From: an uncultured Candidatus Melainabacteria bacterium
GTDB taxonomy: Bacteria > Cyanobacteriota > Vampirovibrionia > Gastranaerophilales > Gastranaerophilaceae
Assembly (NCBI GenBank): GCA_934700335.1
Contig: CAKUXM010000010.1
Span: 1-47,536 of the forward strand
Reading direction: 5' to 3'
Length of the DNA stretch: 47,536 nucleotides
A model generated the notes under the pieces. That model saw nothing but the letters and a program-made list of their open reading frames with translations, had not been told where the DNA came from and did not search any database. Both the position numbers and the translations under genes were made by a program. Shown piece by piece: positions 1 through 8,228 of this stretch; the first letter of the stretch is position 1; every line of letters begins with the position of its first letter.

Positions 1-39
1 CGTTAAATTCAAAGAAAAGTGTAAAAAGTGTGTTAGTCT

Positions 40-62
40 GCCACCTACAAGGTGGCATTTTT
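40..62 (+). terminator. Intrinsic terminator of a gene upstream of the window
   Basis: A 6-bp stem (gccacc / ggtggc) with a 5-base loop is followed by attttt. It reads as a rho-independent terminator on the plus strand for a transcript that starts left of the window. No coding sequence for that transcript is visible in the first 40 bases. Confidence 0.7.
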
Positions 63-80
63 ATTGGTTTAAACAAACCA

Positions 81-105
81 GAGGCGAAGCCTTCGGCTTC
101 GCCTC
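81..105. terminator. GC-rich hairpin between convergent genes
   Basis: gaggcgaagcc and ggcttcgcctc form a perfect 11-bp stem around a 3-base loop, followed on the plus strand by an AT-rich tail. It sits 24 bases past the stop of the minus-strand gene at 129-923 and just after the plus-strand terminator at 40-62. It probably ends transcription from both sides; the U-tract is poor on the minus strand. A shorter inverted repeat (tggttt / aaacca, 65-80) abuts it. Confidence 0.6.
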
Positions 106-128
106 TTATTATTATAATTTTAATTATA

Positions 129-923
129 TTAACCACCGAATGTTTTGAATTCACTTTCAACGTGGTCTCCGATAACTTTATCAAGTGCTTCAAGTTCTGT
201 TTTTAATGCAGTTTGTTCAGTATCAAGTTGTTTTAATTGTAATTCTAAGACTTTATCTTGTTGTAAAATTACAGAAGTTTTTGCGTTAATATTTTGACAT
301 TCTTGTTCATACAAATATTGCTCATATTTATATTGGTTGTATGCGTCTTCGTACCCTATTTCATCAACTGTTTCTTCAACGCTAAGAGCTGAACAGCCGT
401 CGTTATATGAGTTTCCAATATTTGCTGCAGATGGATTGAATTGTGCTGTTCCAAACCATACTCTTGAAATTGCTTGAGAATTTTTGTTTATGCTTGATGG
501 ATATGTTGAATCATCTGTACCTGCTTCTATACGACAAGCTATAAAGTATTCTGTGCCATCAATTGTAATAGTTTTTTTAGTACTGTATCTATAACTACCA
601 GAATTATCTGAAGGACTATTGTTATCTGCGTAATTTGTTGGTGTATTTTCAGCAGTCATTGCTTTATAGATTGTATTGTATTCATCTTCTGATAAGTATG
701 TTTTAGTACTTGCGCCAGGTAATTTAAATGCGTATTGCACTTTTGTGTAATCAGCTTGGCTAGGAGGAGTCGGAACTTTAAGTGCTAGCATTTCATTATA
801 AGCATTAGCCGATTTATTAGCAAGAACTGTTCTTGCATTATTAATCTGTTGACCTTGATATTCAATGTTTGTTTTTCTTGCTGTACATTGCAAAAATCTA
901 GCTTGTGATGCTGCTAAGCCCAT
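129..923 (-). CDS. MGLAASQARFL-family protein, function unknown (264 aa)
   Basis: I do not recognise a named domain. The N-terminus reads MGLAASQARFLQ and runs into a helical stretch rich in Q, N and A. The middle is Ser/Thr/Tyr/Asn-rich and low in hydrophobics. The last 60 residues are a strong predicted coiled coil (repeats of LxxQLKQLDTEQTALKTELE type) ending in KTFGG. This helix-variable-helix plan, without a signal peptide, resembles flagellar axial or other self-assembling filament proteins, but that is only an analogy. The ATG is preceded by an AGAGAGGA ribosome site. A gene whose last 24 codons are nearly the same (TELEALDK, SFKTFGG) ends at 47462, so the family is multicopy. Expression is probably monocistronic, from the promoter/palindrome at 943-957. 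Confidence 0.75.
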   Translation of the reverse strand: MGLAASQARFLQCTARKTNIEYQGQQINNARTVLANKSANAYNEMLALKVPTPPSQADYTKVQYAFKLPGASTKTYLSEDEYNTIYKAMTAENTPTNYADNNSPSDNSGSYRYSTKKTITIDGTEYFIACRIEAGTDDSTYPSSINKNSQAISRVWFGTAQFNPSAANIGNSYNDGCSALSVEETVDEIGYEDAYNQYKYEQYLYEQECQNINAKTSVILQQDKVLELQLKQLDTEQTALKTELEALDKVIGDHVESEFKTFGG

Positions 924-942
924 TTATTTTTCCTCTCTATCG

Positions 943-957
943 ATAGTATTATACTAT
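943..957 (-). promoter_or_regulatory. Perfect palindrome over the -10 of the MGLAASQARFL gene
   Basis: The minus strand reads ATAGTATAATACTAT, two 7-base arms around one central base. TATAAT within it (948-953) is a consensus -10 placed about 25-30 bases before the ATG at 923. The -35 region (TTAAAT at 17-bp spacing) is weak. A dyad over a -10 with a weak -35 suggests an operator or activator-dependent promoter; the dyad could also be a by-product of AT-rich sequence. Confidence 0.45.
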
Positions 958-1036
958 TGTTCATGAAATAATTTAATGATAATTACCCAAAAATCAACTG
1001 TATGTATGATATGATATTTTAACAAATTTTCATGGT

Positions 1037-1065
1037 TTGAAAACTTTTGCTTTATGTTATATTAT
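1037..1065 (+). promoter_or_regulatory. Sigma-70-type promoter with almost no leader
   Basis: TTGAAA (1037-1042), a 17-base spacer and TATTAT (1060-1065) form a near-consensus promoter. The predicted start of transcription (about 1072) is only some 4 bases before ATG 1076. The open frame can be extended upstream to a TTG at 1037, but that codon is part of the -35 box, so the ATG is the better start. Confidence 0.6.
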
Positions 1066-1075
1066 CGTATTTGTT

Positions 1076-2707
1076 ATGAAAGAACTTTTTTCAAAATCTT
1101 TTAATATAATCATATTATTTTTAATTTTGTCATGTGCCGTAGTATTGAGAGGTTTTTATTTAGAAAGTTCAAATGGTTTAACTCTTTCTGAAATAGAGTT
1201 TTTTAAAGGTCTTTCGCTATATAATTTTGATGAAATTTTAGGAAACTTGTTAAGAGGAGAAGTTCTTATTAATCTTCCTTCATTGCTTACTTCCTGTTGG
1301 TGTAATTTGTTGGGTGATGATATTTATTTATTGAGATTTTTCTTTTTAATCTTTGGCATTCTAACTTGTTTAGTATCATATTTTACTTGTGAAAAACCTC
1401 AAAATTATATATGCGTACTTCTTTTTGCAATAAATTCTTTTTTAATATTTTATTCTCAAGAAGTCGGTATATATGCCTTTTTAGGATTTATTGGAGTTCT
1501 AAATATTTATTCCTTCTTAAAAATAACTAAGGAAGATAAAGGTTATGTATTATGGGGAATTTCAAATATATGTTTGATTTTAACCTCTTTGTTTTCAATA
1601 GTATTTTCATTATTGGAAATTTTTATTTTGTTTTTGTTTAAGAAAGAGGATAGAAAATTTTTCATGACTTCGATAGCAAGCTTTGCTTGTATAAGTCCTT
1701 ATTTTGCTTACATTATATACGCTCACAATTTTTATATAAATAATTTTATTGATATTGATAACGGATATCAATCAATATTTATGATTATACAAAATCTATT
1801 TTCACCAATGTTAGTAAATGTTGCCAGTGCAAATGTTTTAAGTCATTTTCAAACCTTGTTTAGAGAGATAAATTTTTATTCTTTAGGTTTTGTGATTATT
1901 CCAGTGATTATTGGTTTATATTTTATTTATGGTTCTTTTACAAAAGATAGATTTAATATAATTCTTTTTATGATGGGAATTGTGTATTTATTCATAAGAG
2001 GATTGATGCAATTCTTGTTTGGTATTCCGTTTGATAGCGGTGAGTATATTATCATTATTGTTTTAATGCTTGTTTTAATGGCAAAAGGTTTTGATAAAGA
2101 TATTTTATCAATAATTTTACTGATTTTATTTGTCGCATTAAATGTTTCTTATTTGATAATTGATGAAAATTCGGCTTTTAAAAATCAAAGAAATGGTATT
2201 TTGACGACTACAGATTTTATAAACACAAATTTATCAACAAATGATGTAATCATTACGTGGACAAAGATTGTGGATTTTGAACATTATTTGGGTAAAGAAG
2301 TTGATTTGCTAAATTTCAAAGATGATTTTATTGATAAAACTGAGAAAGAATTGTTAGAGTCTCATATTTTGAGTAACAATATGTTGGCAAAGAATAAGAG
2401 AAACTCTCTACGTCAATACTTTGTAAGTAGGGCTTATCCTAAAAATACGATATTTATTGTAAGGGTCATTTATGGAAAATTACAAAATAACAATAGATTA
2501 TTCATAATTTATCCGAAAAATTATAGTGATGATTACAACAAATTTTTAAATGAAGTTGCAGAAGATGATGAATTTTTTAATATGCCTTATGATGAATTAA
2601 TGGAAAATTTGACATTGGTACAACTTAACAAAATTCTTTCAGAAATTTTAAAACTTGAAAAGAAAGAAGTTCAAGATAATTTTATTATTAATGTTTATAA
2701 AAAATAA
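1076..2707 (+). CDS. Predicted GT-C (PMT/ArnT-like) membrane glycosyltransferase
   Basis: A 543-residue, very hydrophobic protein with roughly ten predicted membrane helices and a soluble C-terminal third. The layout fits the GT-C fold of Dol-P-mannosyltransferase/ArnT-like enzymes, which move a sugar from a lipid-phosphate donor outside the inner membrane: an acidic SEIE pair just after the first helix (usual place of the catalytic DE), then LLRFFFLIFGILTCLVSYF and a YSQEVGIYAFL segment, which match conserved family positions. Substrate cannot be told. No ribosome site precedes ATG 1076, consistent with a leaderless or near-leaderless message; an in-frame TTG at 1037 would add 13 residues. 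gatB follows 40 bases downstream. The call is by family pattern, so a different polytopic enzyme is possible. Confidence 0.6.
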   Translation: MKELFSKSFNIIILFLILSCAVVLRGFYLESSNGLTLSEIEFFKGLSLYNFDEILGNLLRGEVLINLPSLLTSCWCNLLGDDIYLLRFFFLIFGILTCLVSYFTCEKPQNYICVLLFAINSFLIFYSQEVGIYAFLGFIGVLNIYSFLKITKEDKGYVLWGISNICLILTSLFSIVFSLLEIFILFLFKKEDRKFFMTSIASFACISPYFAYIIYAHNFYINNFIDIDNGYQSIFMIIQNLFSPMLVNVASANVLSHFQTLFREINFYSLGFVIIPVIIGLYFIYGSFTKDRFNIILFMMGIVYLFIRGLMQFLFGIPFDSGEYIIIIVLMLVLMAKGFDKDILSIILLILFVALNVSYLIIDENSAFKNQRNGILTTTDFINTNLSTNDVIITWTKIVDFEHYLGKEVDLLNFKDDFIDKTEKELLESHILSNNMLAKNKRNSLRQYFVSRAYPKNTIFIVRVIYGKLQNNNRLFIIYPKNYSDDYNKFLNEVAEDDEFFNMPYDELMENLTLVQLNKILSEILKLEKKEVQDNFIINVYKK

Positions 2708-2747
2708 CTTTTTGTGATAAAATAAAAGAAAAAATTTGGAGATAAAT

Positions 2748-4190
2748 ATGGAAAATTTAAGAGATAAATACGAAGTAGTAATCGGATTAGAAGTACACGC
2801 ACAACTAAAAACAAAAACAAAAATTTTTGCACCAGACGGTTGCGAATTCGGTTGTGAACAAAATACACAAATCAGTCCAATTACATTAGGTATGCCAGGA
2901 GTTTTACCTGTTTTAAATAAAGCAGTTGTAAATATGGGTATTTTAACAGGTTTAGCATTAAATTGCGAAATAGCAAATAAATGTAAATTTGATAGAAAAC
3001 AATATTTTTATGCAGATTTACCAAAAGGATACCAAATTTCACAATATGATGAACCAATTTGTGGTAAAGGTTATTTGATGGTAAATGGCAAAAAGATTGG
3101 TATTACAAGAGCGCATTTAGAAGAAGATGCTGGTAAATTAGTTCACGCAGGTGCAGACGGTTTAGCTGGTTCATCTTATTCTTTAGTTGACTTAAACAGA
3201 GCTGGTACTCCACTATTAGAAATCGTTTCTGAACCAGATATGAGATCTCCGCAAGAAGCAAGAGCTTACATGGAAGAATTAAGAAATATTGTTAGATACG
3301 TTGGTGTTTGCGATGGAAACTTGGAAGAAGGTTCTATGAGATGCGATGCTAACATTTCAATTATGCCAAAAGGTTCTAATAAATTTGGTACTCGTGCTGA
3401 AATTAAAAACGTTAACTCATTCAAAGCTTTAGAAAGAGCTTTAGAATACGAAATTGACAGACAAATCGAACTTGTTGAAGATGGCGAAGAGGTTGTTCAA
3501 GAAACAAGACTTTGGGACGATAACGCTGGTGTAACTCGTTCAATGCGAGGTAAAGAAGATGCTCATGATTACAGATACTTCCCTGAACCAGATTTAATGC
3601 CTCTTGTTATTTCAAGAGAATGGGTTGAAGAAGTTAGAAAGACAATGCCAGAACTTCCTGAACAAAAACGTGAAAGATATATGAGTTTAGGTTTAAGCGA
3701 ATATGATGCTTCAGTTATCGTTGAGCAAATGGACTTGGCAATGTTCTTTGATAAAGTTCTTGAATTGGGTGCTAATCCAAAAATTGCTGTAAACTTCTTA
3801 ATGGGTGAAATTGCAGCTTACTTAAAAGAACAAAAATTATCTATTAATGAAACAAAATTAACTCCAGAAAACTTGGTTGAATTAATTTCATTGATTGAAA
3901 AATCTACAATTTCTAATAACATCGGTAAGCAAATCATTATAGATATGTTGAAAGATGGCGAAAAAGCTTCTGCTATTGTAGAAAAGAAAGGTTTGAGTCA
4001 AATCACTGATACAAGCGCAATTAAAGAAATTTGTCAAAAAATTGTTGATGCAAATCCAAATCAGGTTGAAGCATATAAGGGTGGTAAAAACCAATTATTC
4101 GGTTTCTTCGTAGGTCAAGTTATGAAAGAAACAAAAGGTAGAGCTAACCCTCAAACTGTTAACCAATTATTAAAGGAAATTTTAGGATAA
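2748..4190 (+). CDS. gatB: Asp-tRNA(Asn)/Glu-tRNA(Gln) amidotransferase subunit B
   Basis: GatB binds misacylated Glu-tRNA(Gln) or Asp-tRNA(Asn), phosphorylates the side chain and amidates it with ammonia from GatA, in the cytosolic GatCAB complex. The 480-residue length is standard. The N-terminal kinase-like domain starts YEVVIGLEVHAQL and carries HLEEDAGK, DLNRAGTPLLEIVSEPD and RCDANIS; the C-terminal YqeY-like tRNA-binding domain ends near NQLLKEIL. ATG 2748 is chosen because GGAG lies 6 bases before it; an upstream TTG at 2736 overlaps that site. gatA and gatC are not in the window. The stop is 4 bases before the SIS gene, so the two are likely co-transcribed. Confidence 0.96.
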   Translation: MENLRDKYEVVIGLEVHAQLKTKTKIFAPDGCEFGCEQNTQISPITLGMPGVLPVLNKAVVNMGILTGLALNCEIANKCKFDRKQYFYADLPKGYQISQYDEPICGKGYLMVNGKKIGITRAHLEEDAGKLVHAGADGLAGSSYSLVDLNRAGTPLLEIVSEPDMRSPQEARAYMEELRNIVRYVGVCDGNLEEGSMRCDANISIMPKGSNKFGTRAEIKNVNSFKALERALEYEIDRQIELVEDGEEVVQETRLWDDNAGVTRSMRGKEDAHDYRYFPEPDLMPLVISREWVEEVRKTMPELPEQKRERYMSLGLSEYDASVIVEQMDLAMFFDKVLELGANPKIAVNFLMGEIAAYLKEQKLSINETKLTPENLVELISLIEKSTISNNIGKQIIIDMLKDGEKASAIVEKKGLSQITDTSAIKEICQKIVDANPNQVEAYKGGKNQLFGFFVGQVMKETKGRANPQTVNQLLKEILG

Positions 4191-4194
4191 CTAG

Positions 4195-5262
4195 ATGGAA
4201 AATTTATTATTAAGAAAAAAAACTTCGATGGAAAAAGAAATCCATCAACAACCTTTGATATTATCAAGAATATTAAAAAGTTTTTTAACTGATGATAATG
4301 AGATTAAGCTTGATGTTCCCGAAAATATTAAGAAAATAGTTTTGGTCGCAAGTGGTTCTTCATACCACTGTGCAAGATATGGCGCTGATTTGTTTGGGCA
4401 AGTCGCTGATATGGAAGCTAGAGCTATTTATTCAAGCGAATTTCTATTAAAACCTAAAGTTCCAGCTGATGGAGATTTGCTTTATATCTTTATTACTCAA
4501 TCTGGTGAAACGAGTGATACTTTAAGAGCTGCTAAAAAAGCTAAACAGCTTAATATGCCAATTATGTGTATTACCAATAAAGAGTATTCGTCGATTTGGG
4601 AAATTTCTAATTATAAAGTTGATTGCCACGCTGGCGAAGAAAAGAGTATTGCAGCAACAAAATCTTTCACCGCTCAAATGTTGTGCGTTTATTTATTAAC
4701 TCTAAAATTTGCGCAAATACATGGTGCAGATATCACAGATAAATTGAATATTGTTAGAACTTTACCAAAAGTTGTTGAAGAAACTTTTGATTTTAGAAAA
4801 AAAGTTGTTCAATTGGCAAAACTTTTAAAAAGAAAGAAAAATATTGTAATCACTGCTGACGGTATTTCTTATGCGCTTGCAAAAGAAGCATCTCTAAAAA
4901 TTAAGGAAACATCATATTTAAATGTTAATGCAAATATTTTAGGCGAATTTATGCATGGGCATGTTGCGGTTTTAAATAATTCTTGTTCACTTATTTATAT
5001 TTCTGCAACAGGCGTTTCTTATACTGCAATGAAAAATCTGGTGAAAATTAAAAAGGATTATAATCCTCCAATTTACATTATTGGTCGTTCTCATGAAAAT
5101 ATTGTTCCAAACTTAAACATTACTATTGATAATGGCGATGCAACTATGAGAATGTTTTCAAACGCAGTTATAATTCAAATGTTAGCATTAGAAATTGCAC
5201 TACTTTTGGGTAGAAATGTTGATAAGCCAAAAGGGTTGCATAAAGTAGTTAAAGAAAACTAA
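4195..5262 (+). CDS. Double-SIS sugar-phosphate isomerase domain protein (GlmS-like, no glutaminase)
   Basis: Two tandem SIS domains bind phosphosugars. The start KKTSMEKEIHQQP matches the residues that follow the glutaminase domain in GlmS (family pattern xxMxKEIxEQP). Phosphate-binding Ser-rich loops ASGSSYHC and TQSGETSDT, the KSFTAQ segment, and a C-terminal EASLKIKETSY plus GEFMHGH segment match the GlmS isomerase half. The Cys-1 glutaminase domain of about 240 residues is absent, so the protein is closer to ammonia-dependent or deaminating relatives (GlmD, AgaS, FrlB types). At 355 aa it is complete, not truncated: it has its own ATG 4 bases after gatB. The exact reaction cannot be assigned. 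Confidence 0.8.
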   Translation: MENLLLRKKTSMEKEIHQQPLILSRILKSFLTDDNEIKLDVPENIKKIVLVASGSSYHCARYGADLFGQVADMEARAIYSSEFLLKPKVPADGDLLYIFITQSGETSDTLRAAKKAKQLNMPIMCITNKEYSSIWEISNYKVDCHAGEEKSIAATKSFTAQMLCVYLLTLKFAQIHGADITDKLNIVRTLPKVVEETFDFRKKVVQLAKLLKRKKNIVITADGISYALAKEASLKIKETSYLNVNANILGEFMHGHVAVLNNSCSLIYISATGVSYTAMKNLVKIKKDYNPPIYIIGRSHENIVPNLNITIDNGDATMRMFSNAVIIQMLALEIALLLGRNVDKPKGLHKVVKEN

Positions 5263-5280
5263 AACATTATCATATTTACT

Positions 5281-5309
5281 TATTCACTTTGTTATTTTTG
5301 CGTTAAAAT
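5281..5309 (+). promoter_or_regulatory. Possible promoter of nifUS
   Basis: TAAAAT (5304-5309) lies 17 bases after TATTCA, a poor -35. The 79-base gap between the SIS gene and nifU has no clear terminator, so read-through is also possible. Confidence 0.3.
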
Positions 5310-5341
5310 AAATATGCAAAGAAATATAAAAGGTGAAAATT

Positions 5342-6187
5342 ATGTGGGATTATACAGAAGAAGTTTTAGATCATTATAGAAACCCGAGAAACGTGGGTAA
5401 AATAGATAATGCAGACGCTATCGGCGAAGCTGGTTCATTGGCTTGCGGTGATGCATTAAAGATATATTTGAAGATTGAAAACGGAATTGTAGTTGATGCT
5501 AAATTCCAAACTTTTGGCTGTGGCTCAGCTGTAGCAAGTTCTTCAATGATGACAGAAATGATTATCGGTAAACCTCTTGAAGAAGTTAAGAAATTAACTA
5601 ACAAAGATATTGCCGATGCTTTAGGGGGATTACCTCCAGAAAAAATGCACTGTTCGGTTATGGGACATGAGGCTCTTGAAGATGCTTTGAAAAATTATTA
5701 TCATGATGACAATATGTTTGACGATAAAGAGTCTCAAACAACTGATAAAATTGTTTGTACTTGTTTTGGTGTTACTGAAAAACAAATTTGGAATGCTATT
5801 AAAGAAAATAATTTGAAAACACTTGAAGAAGTTACAAATTATACAAAAGCTGGCGGTGCTTGTGGTAGATGTAAAGGCGTTATTCAAGATATAATCAATA
5901 CTTATCTTCATAAAGAAGAAAAAACTAAAAAAGAAAAACCTTCTATGTCTTCTGCTCAAAAAATCTTGAAGATTAATAAAATTATTGAATCTCAAATTGC
6001 ACCAGAACTTCAAAAAGACGGTGGAGATATTGAACTTGTTGATATCGACGGTAATAAGGTTTACGTAAAATTACACGGCAGATGTTCACAATGTAGAAAT
6101 TCAATATTAACTTTAAAAGCTTTTGTAGAACAAACATTAAAAGACTCAATTGATAGCGAAATAGAGGTTATAAATGTTGAACAATAA
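5342..6187 (+). CDS. nifU: Three-domain Fe-S cluster scaffold NifU
   Basis: NifU accepts sulfur from NifS and builds Fe-S clusters for transfer to target proteins. All three classical domains are here in 281 residues: an IscU-like N-terminus (Cys35, Cys60, Cys104), a central [2Fe-2S] BFD-like domain (Cys139, Cys141, Cys174, Cys177) and a C-terminal Nfu domain with CxxC (Cys248, Cys251) in GRCSQCRNS. ATG 5342 gives the family N-terminus MWDYTEEVLDHYRNPRNVG; a GTG three codons earlier is part of the AAAGGTG ribosome site. The gene overlaps nifS by 14 bases. No nitrogenase genes are in the window; full-length NifU also serves as the general Fe-S scaffold in some anaerobes and microaerophiles. 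Confidence 0.95.
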   Translation: MWDYTEEVLDHYRNPRNVGKIDNADAIGEAGSLACGDALKIYLKIENGIVVDAKFQTFGCGSAVASSSMMTEMIIGKPLEEVKKLTNKDIADALGGLPPEKMHCSVMGHEALEDALKNYYHDDNMFDDKESQTTDKIVCTCFGVTEKQIWNAIKENNLKTLEEVTNYTKAGGACGRCKGVIQDIINTYLHKEEKTKKEKPSMSSAQKILKINKIIESQIAPELQKDGGDIELVDIDGNKVYVKLHGRCSQCRNSILTLKAFVEQTLKDSIDSEIEVINVEQ

Positions 6188-7373
6188 TTTAATATATTTG
6201 GATAATAATGCGACAACAAAAGTCGATGAAAAAGTACTAGAAAAAATGCTTCCATATTTTTGCGAAGAGTATGCGAACCCTTCTAGTATGTATGATTTTA
6301 GCAGAAAGGCATCAAGTGCTATAAAAGAAGCTAGAGAAACAATGAGAGATTTCTTTAATGCAAAATCTGCTAATGAAATTATCTTTACTTCTTGCGGTTC
6401 TGAAGGTGCTAATACAGCTATTCGAGGACTTTTGAGCGCTGATAAGACAAAAAAACATATTATCACAACAAAAGTTGAACACCCTTGTGTTTTGAATGTA
6501 TTTAAATACTATGAAAAACAAGGTTATAGAGTTGATTATATTGGTGTTAATTCACATGGAGAACTTGATTTAGAAGAATTGAGTTCAAAGGTTGATGACG
6601 AAACTGCTTTAGTTGCAACAATGTGGGCTAATAATGAAACAGGGGTGATTTTCCCTATTGAAAAAATTAGTAAAATCGTTAAGGAGAAAAATACTAATAC
6701 AAAATTGTTTGTAGATGCGGTTCAAGTTGCAGGTAAGATTGATATTGATGTTCAAAAAGCTGATATTGATATGTTGTCTGTTTCTGGACACAAATTCCAT
6801 GCCCCCAAAGGTGTGGGAGCTTTATATGTTAAGGCTGGAACAATGCTAAATCCTTTGATTATTGGTGGACACCAAGAAAGAGGCAAAAGAGCTGGTACTG
6901 AAAATGTTCCATATATTGTTGGTATTGCAGAGGCTGCAAGACTTGCTAAAGAAAGTTTAAACTTTGAAGTTACTGAAATTAAACGATTGAGAGATAAACT
7001 TGAAAATGGATTAATTAAAAATATTTGTAATGCAAAGTTGAATACTGGTGTCGCAAATAGAGTTCCAAATACTTCAAATATTGGTTTTGAATATATTGAA
7101 GGTGAATTGATTTTATTACATTTATCTGATGTAGGTATTTGTGCTAGTTCTGGTAGTGCTTGTACTTCAGGCTCTCTTGAACCAAGCCATGTCTTAAGAG
7201 CTATGGGTACACCTTTTACTGCTTTACATGGGTCGATTAGATTTTCATTGAGTAGATTTACTACTGAAGATGAAATTGATTATGTAATTGCAAAAATGCC
7301 TCCTATTATTGAAAAATTGAATAGTATTTCACCTTACCAAGATGAAATAATGGCATTGGAAAATTTAAAATAA
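6174..7373 (+). CDS. nifS: Cysteine desulfurase NifS
   Basis: A pyridoxal-phosphate enzyme that takes sulfur from cysteine as a persulfide for NifU. The 399-residue protein has the PLP Schiff-base Lys207 in SGHKFHAPKG, the catalytic Cys330 in ASSGSACTSGSLEPSHVLRAMG, and the group-I (NifS/IscS) short loop around that Cys. The N-terminus IYLDNNATTKVDEKVLEKM is canonical. The start lies inside the end of nifU, which implies translational coupling. It is followed by a terminator at 7395-7427, closing the operon. Confidence 0.95.
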   Translation: MLNNNLIYLDNNATTKVDEKVLEKMLPYFCEEYANPSSMYDFSRKASSAIKEARETMRDFFNAKSANEIIFTSCGSEGANTAIRGLLSADKTKKHIITTKVEHPCVLNVFKYYEKQGYRVDYIGVNSHGELDLEELSSKVDDETALVATMWANNETGVIFPIEKISKIVKEKNTNTKLFVDAVQVAGKIDIDVQKADIDMLSVSGHKFHAPKGVGALYVKAGTMLNPLIIGGHQERGKRAGTENVPYIVGIAEAARLAKESLNFEVTEIKRLRDKLENGLIKNICNAKLNTGVANRVPNTSNIGFEYIEGELILLHLSDVGICASSGSACTSGSLEPSHVLRAMGTPFTALHGSIRFSLSRFTTEDEIDYVIAKMPPIIEKLNSISPYQDEIMALENLK

Positions 7374-7394
7374 AAACTGTAAAAAAAATATCTT

Positions 7395-7427
7395 GAAAGC
7401 TAACGATAAAATAATGTTGGCTTTTTT
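7395..7427 (+). terminator. Terminator after nifS
   Basis: aaagctaac (7395-7403) pairs with gttggcttt (7415-7423), nine pairs with one G-U, followed directly by a T-run. It lies 22 bases past the nifS stop. Confidence 0.75.
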
Positions 7428-7533
7428 ATTACAAAATGTAAAGTGAGCAACTTTTGCCTAGCAAGTTTATTTTTTAGAAGTTTTATAAGTATGAAAATAA
7501 AAGAAGGTTAGAAGAAAAAATAGAGGTAGGAAA

Positions 7534-7977
7534 ATGAACGTTAATACAAATCAAAACGTAGCAACACCAAGCTTTCAAGCAAGATTAAAAAATAATAATG
7601 TAACTGAAAAAGTTATTAATAAAATGAATGAAACACAAATGACTGAATTCAAAGAAGCTTTAACAAATCTTTCAAAAGTTTCTCCAGATGACGTTGTAGA
7701 AATTTCTGCAAAGAAAAAATCATCTTCTCGAGGATTTGGTCCTTATGAAGTAAATAAATATTCAATAAAAAATACAAAAGACAGTGGCGAAGGTTATATG
7801 TTCAAAGCTACAACAGGCAAACTTGAACCACAAGATTTAATTGATGTAATTAAAAAGGTTGTTAATCCAAAAACAAAAGCAGGAAAAGCCGTTTTACCAG
7901 AAAATAATGTAAATGTTCAAAGTCCAGCTGAGGCTAGAGAACAGAAGAAACAAGAGATTTTGGATATGATGGCATAG
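7534..7977 (+). CDS. Small protein of unknown function (147 aa)
   Basis: Not recognised. It is soluble, Lys-rich and has no signal peptide or membrane helix. The N-terminus MNVNTNQNVATPSFQARLK, a short Asn/Gln-rich lead followed by PSFQAR, looks like a short targeting or docking segment, but its role is unknown. The rest is helical with one basic patch (AKKKSSSRG) and a C-terminal helix ending KKQEILDMMA. The ATG follows AGAGGTAGGA. The gene is monocistronic between two terminators. Codon use matches its neighbours, and a strong terminator right after it supports a real, probably well-expressed gene. Confidence 0.65.
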   Translation: MNVNTNQNVATPSFQARLKNNNVTEKVINKMNETQMTEFKEALTNLSKVSPDDVVEISAKKKSSSRGFGPYEVNKYSIKNTKDSGEGYMFKATTGKLEPQDLIDVIKKVVNPKTKAGKAVLPENNVNVQSPAEAREQKKQEILDMMA

Positions 7978-7994
7978 AATAAAATTTTAAAGAA

Positions 7995-8036
7995 AAAGAG
8001 GGGATTTTGAACTTTGTTCAAAATCCCCTCTTTCTT
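7995..8036 (+). terminator. Long-stem terminator
   Basis: A perfect 18-bp stem (7995-8012 with 8016-8033) around a 3-base loop, followed by cttatt. The A-start and T-end of the stem make it potentially bidirectional. The bases from here to about 8220 hold no gene that I can see; they include a TTCACT-rich stretch (8150-8170) that recurs near 42410. Confidence 0.85.
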
Positions 8037-8221
8037 TATTGTTTCATTGATTATTAGTTTAACAACTTCAGATTTCGGATAGCAGTTTGGAATGATAGAA
8101 TTTTACCATACCTTTTGTGTCATTCTTGTTCACTTGACCTTACTTGCTACTCACAATTCACTACTCACTTTTTACTATCTCATACAAATAGATGTATTTT
8201 TTTTCTAAAAATCTTGTAAAT

Positions 8222-8227
8222 TATAAT
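8222..8227 (+). promoter_or_regulatory. TATAAT -10 element that bears on the start of the next gene
   Basis: A consensus TATAAT ends one base before ATG 8229, after a T-rich -35 region. If used, transcription would start near 8234, inside the first codons, and translation would need the in-frame TTG at 8253, which has a GGGGGA ribosome site 7-8 bases upstream. Confidence 0.4.
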
Positions 8228-8228
8228 T

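Noticed and set aside
7439..7466. TAAAGTGA ... GCCTAGCA resembling a sigma-28 promoter before the 147-aa gene
   Set aside because: The spacing is two bases short and the -10 lacks GATAA; the match is not better than chance.
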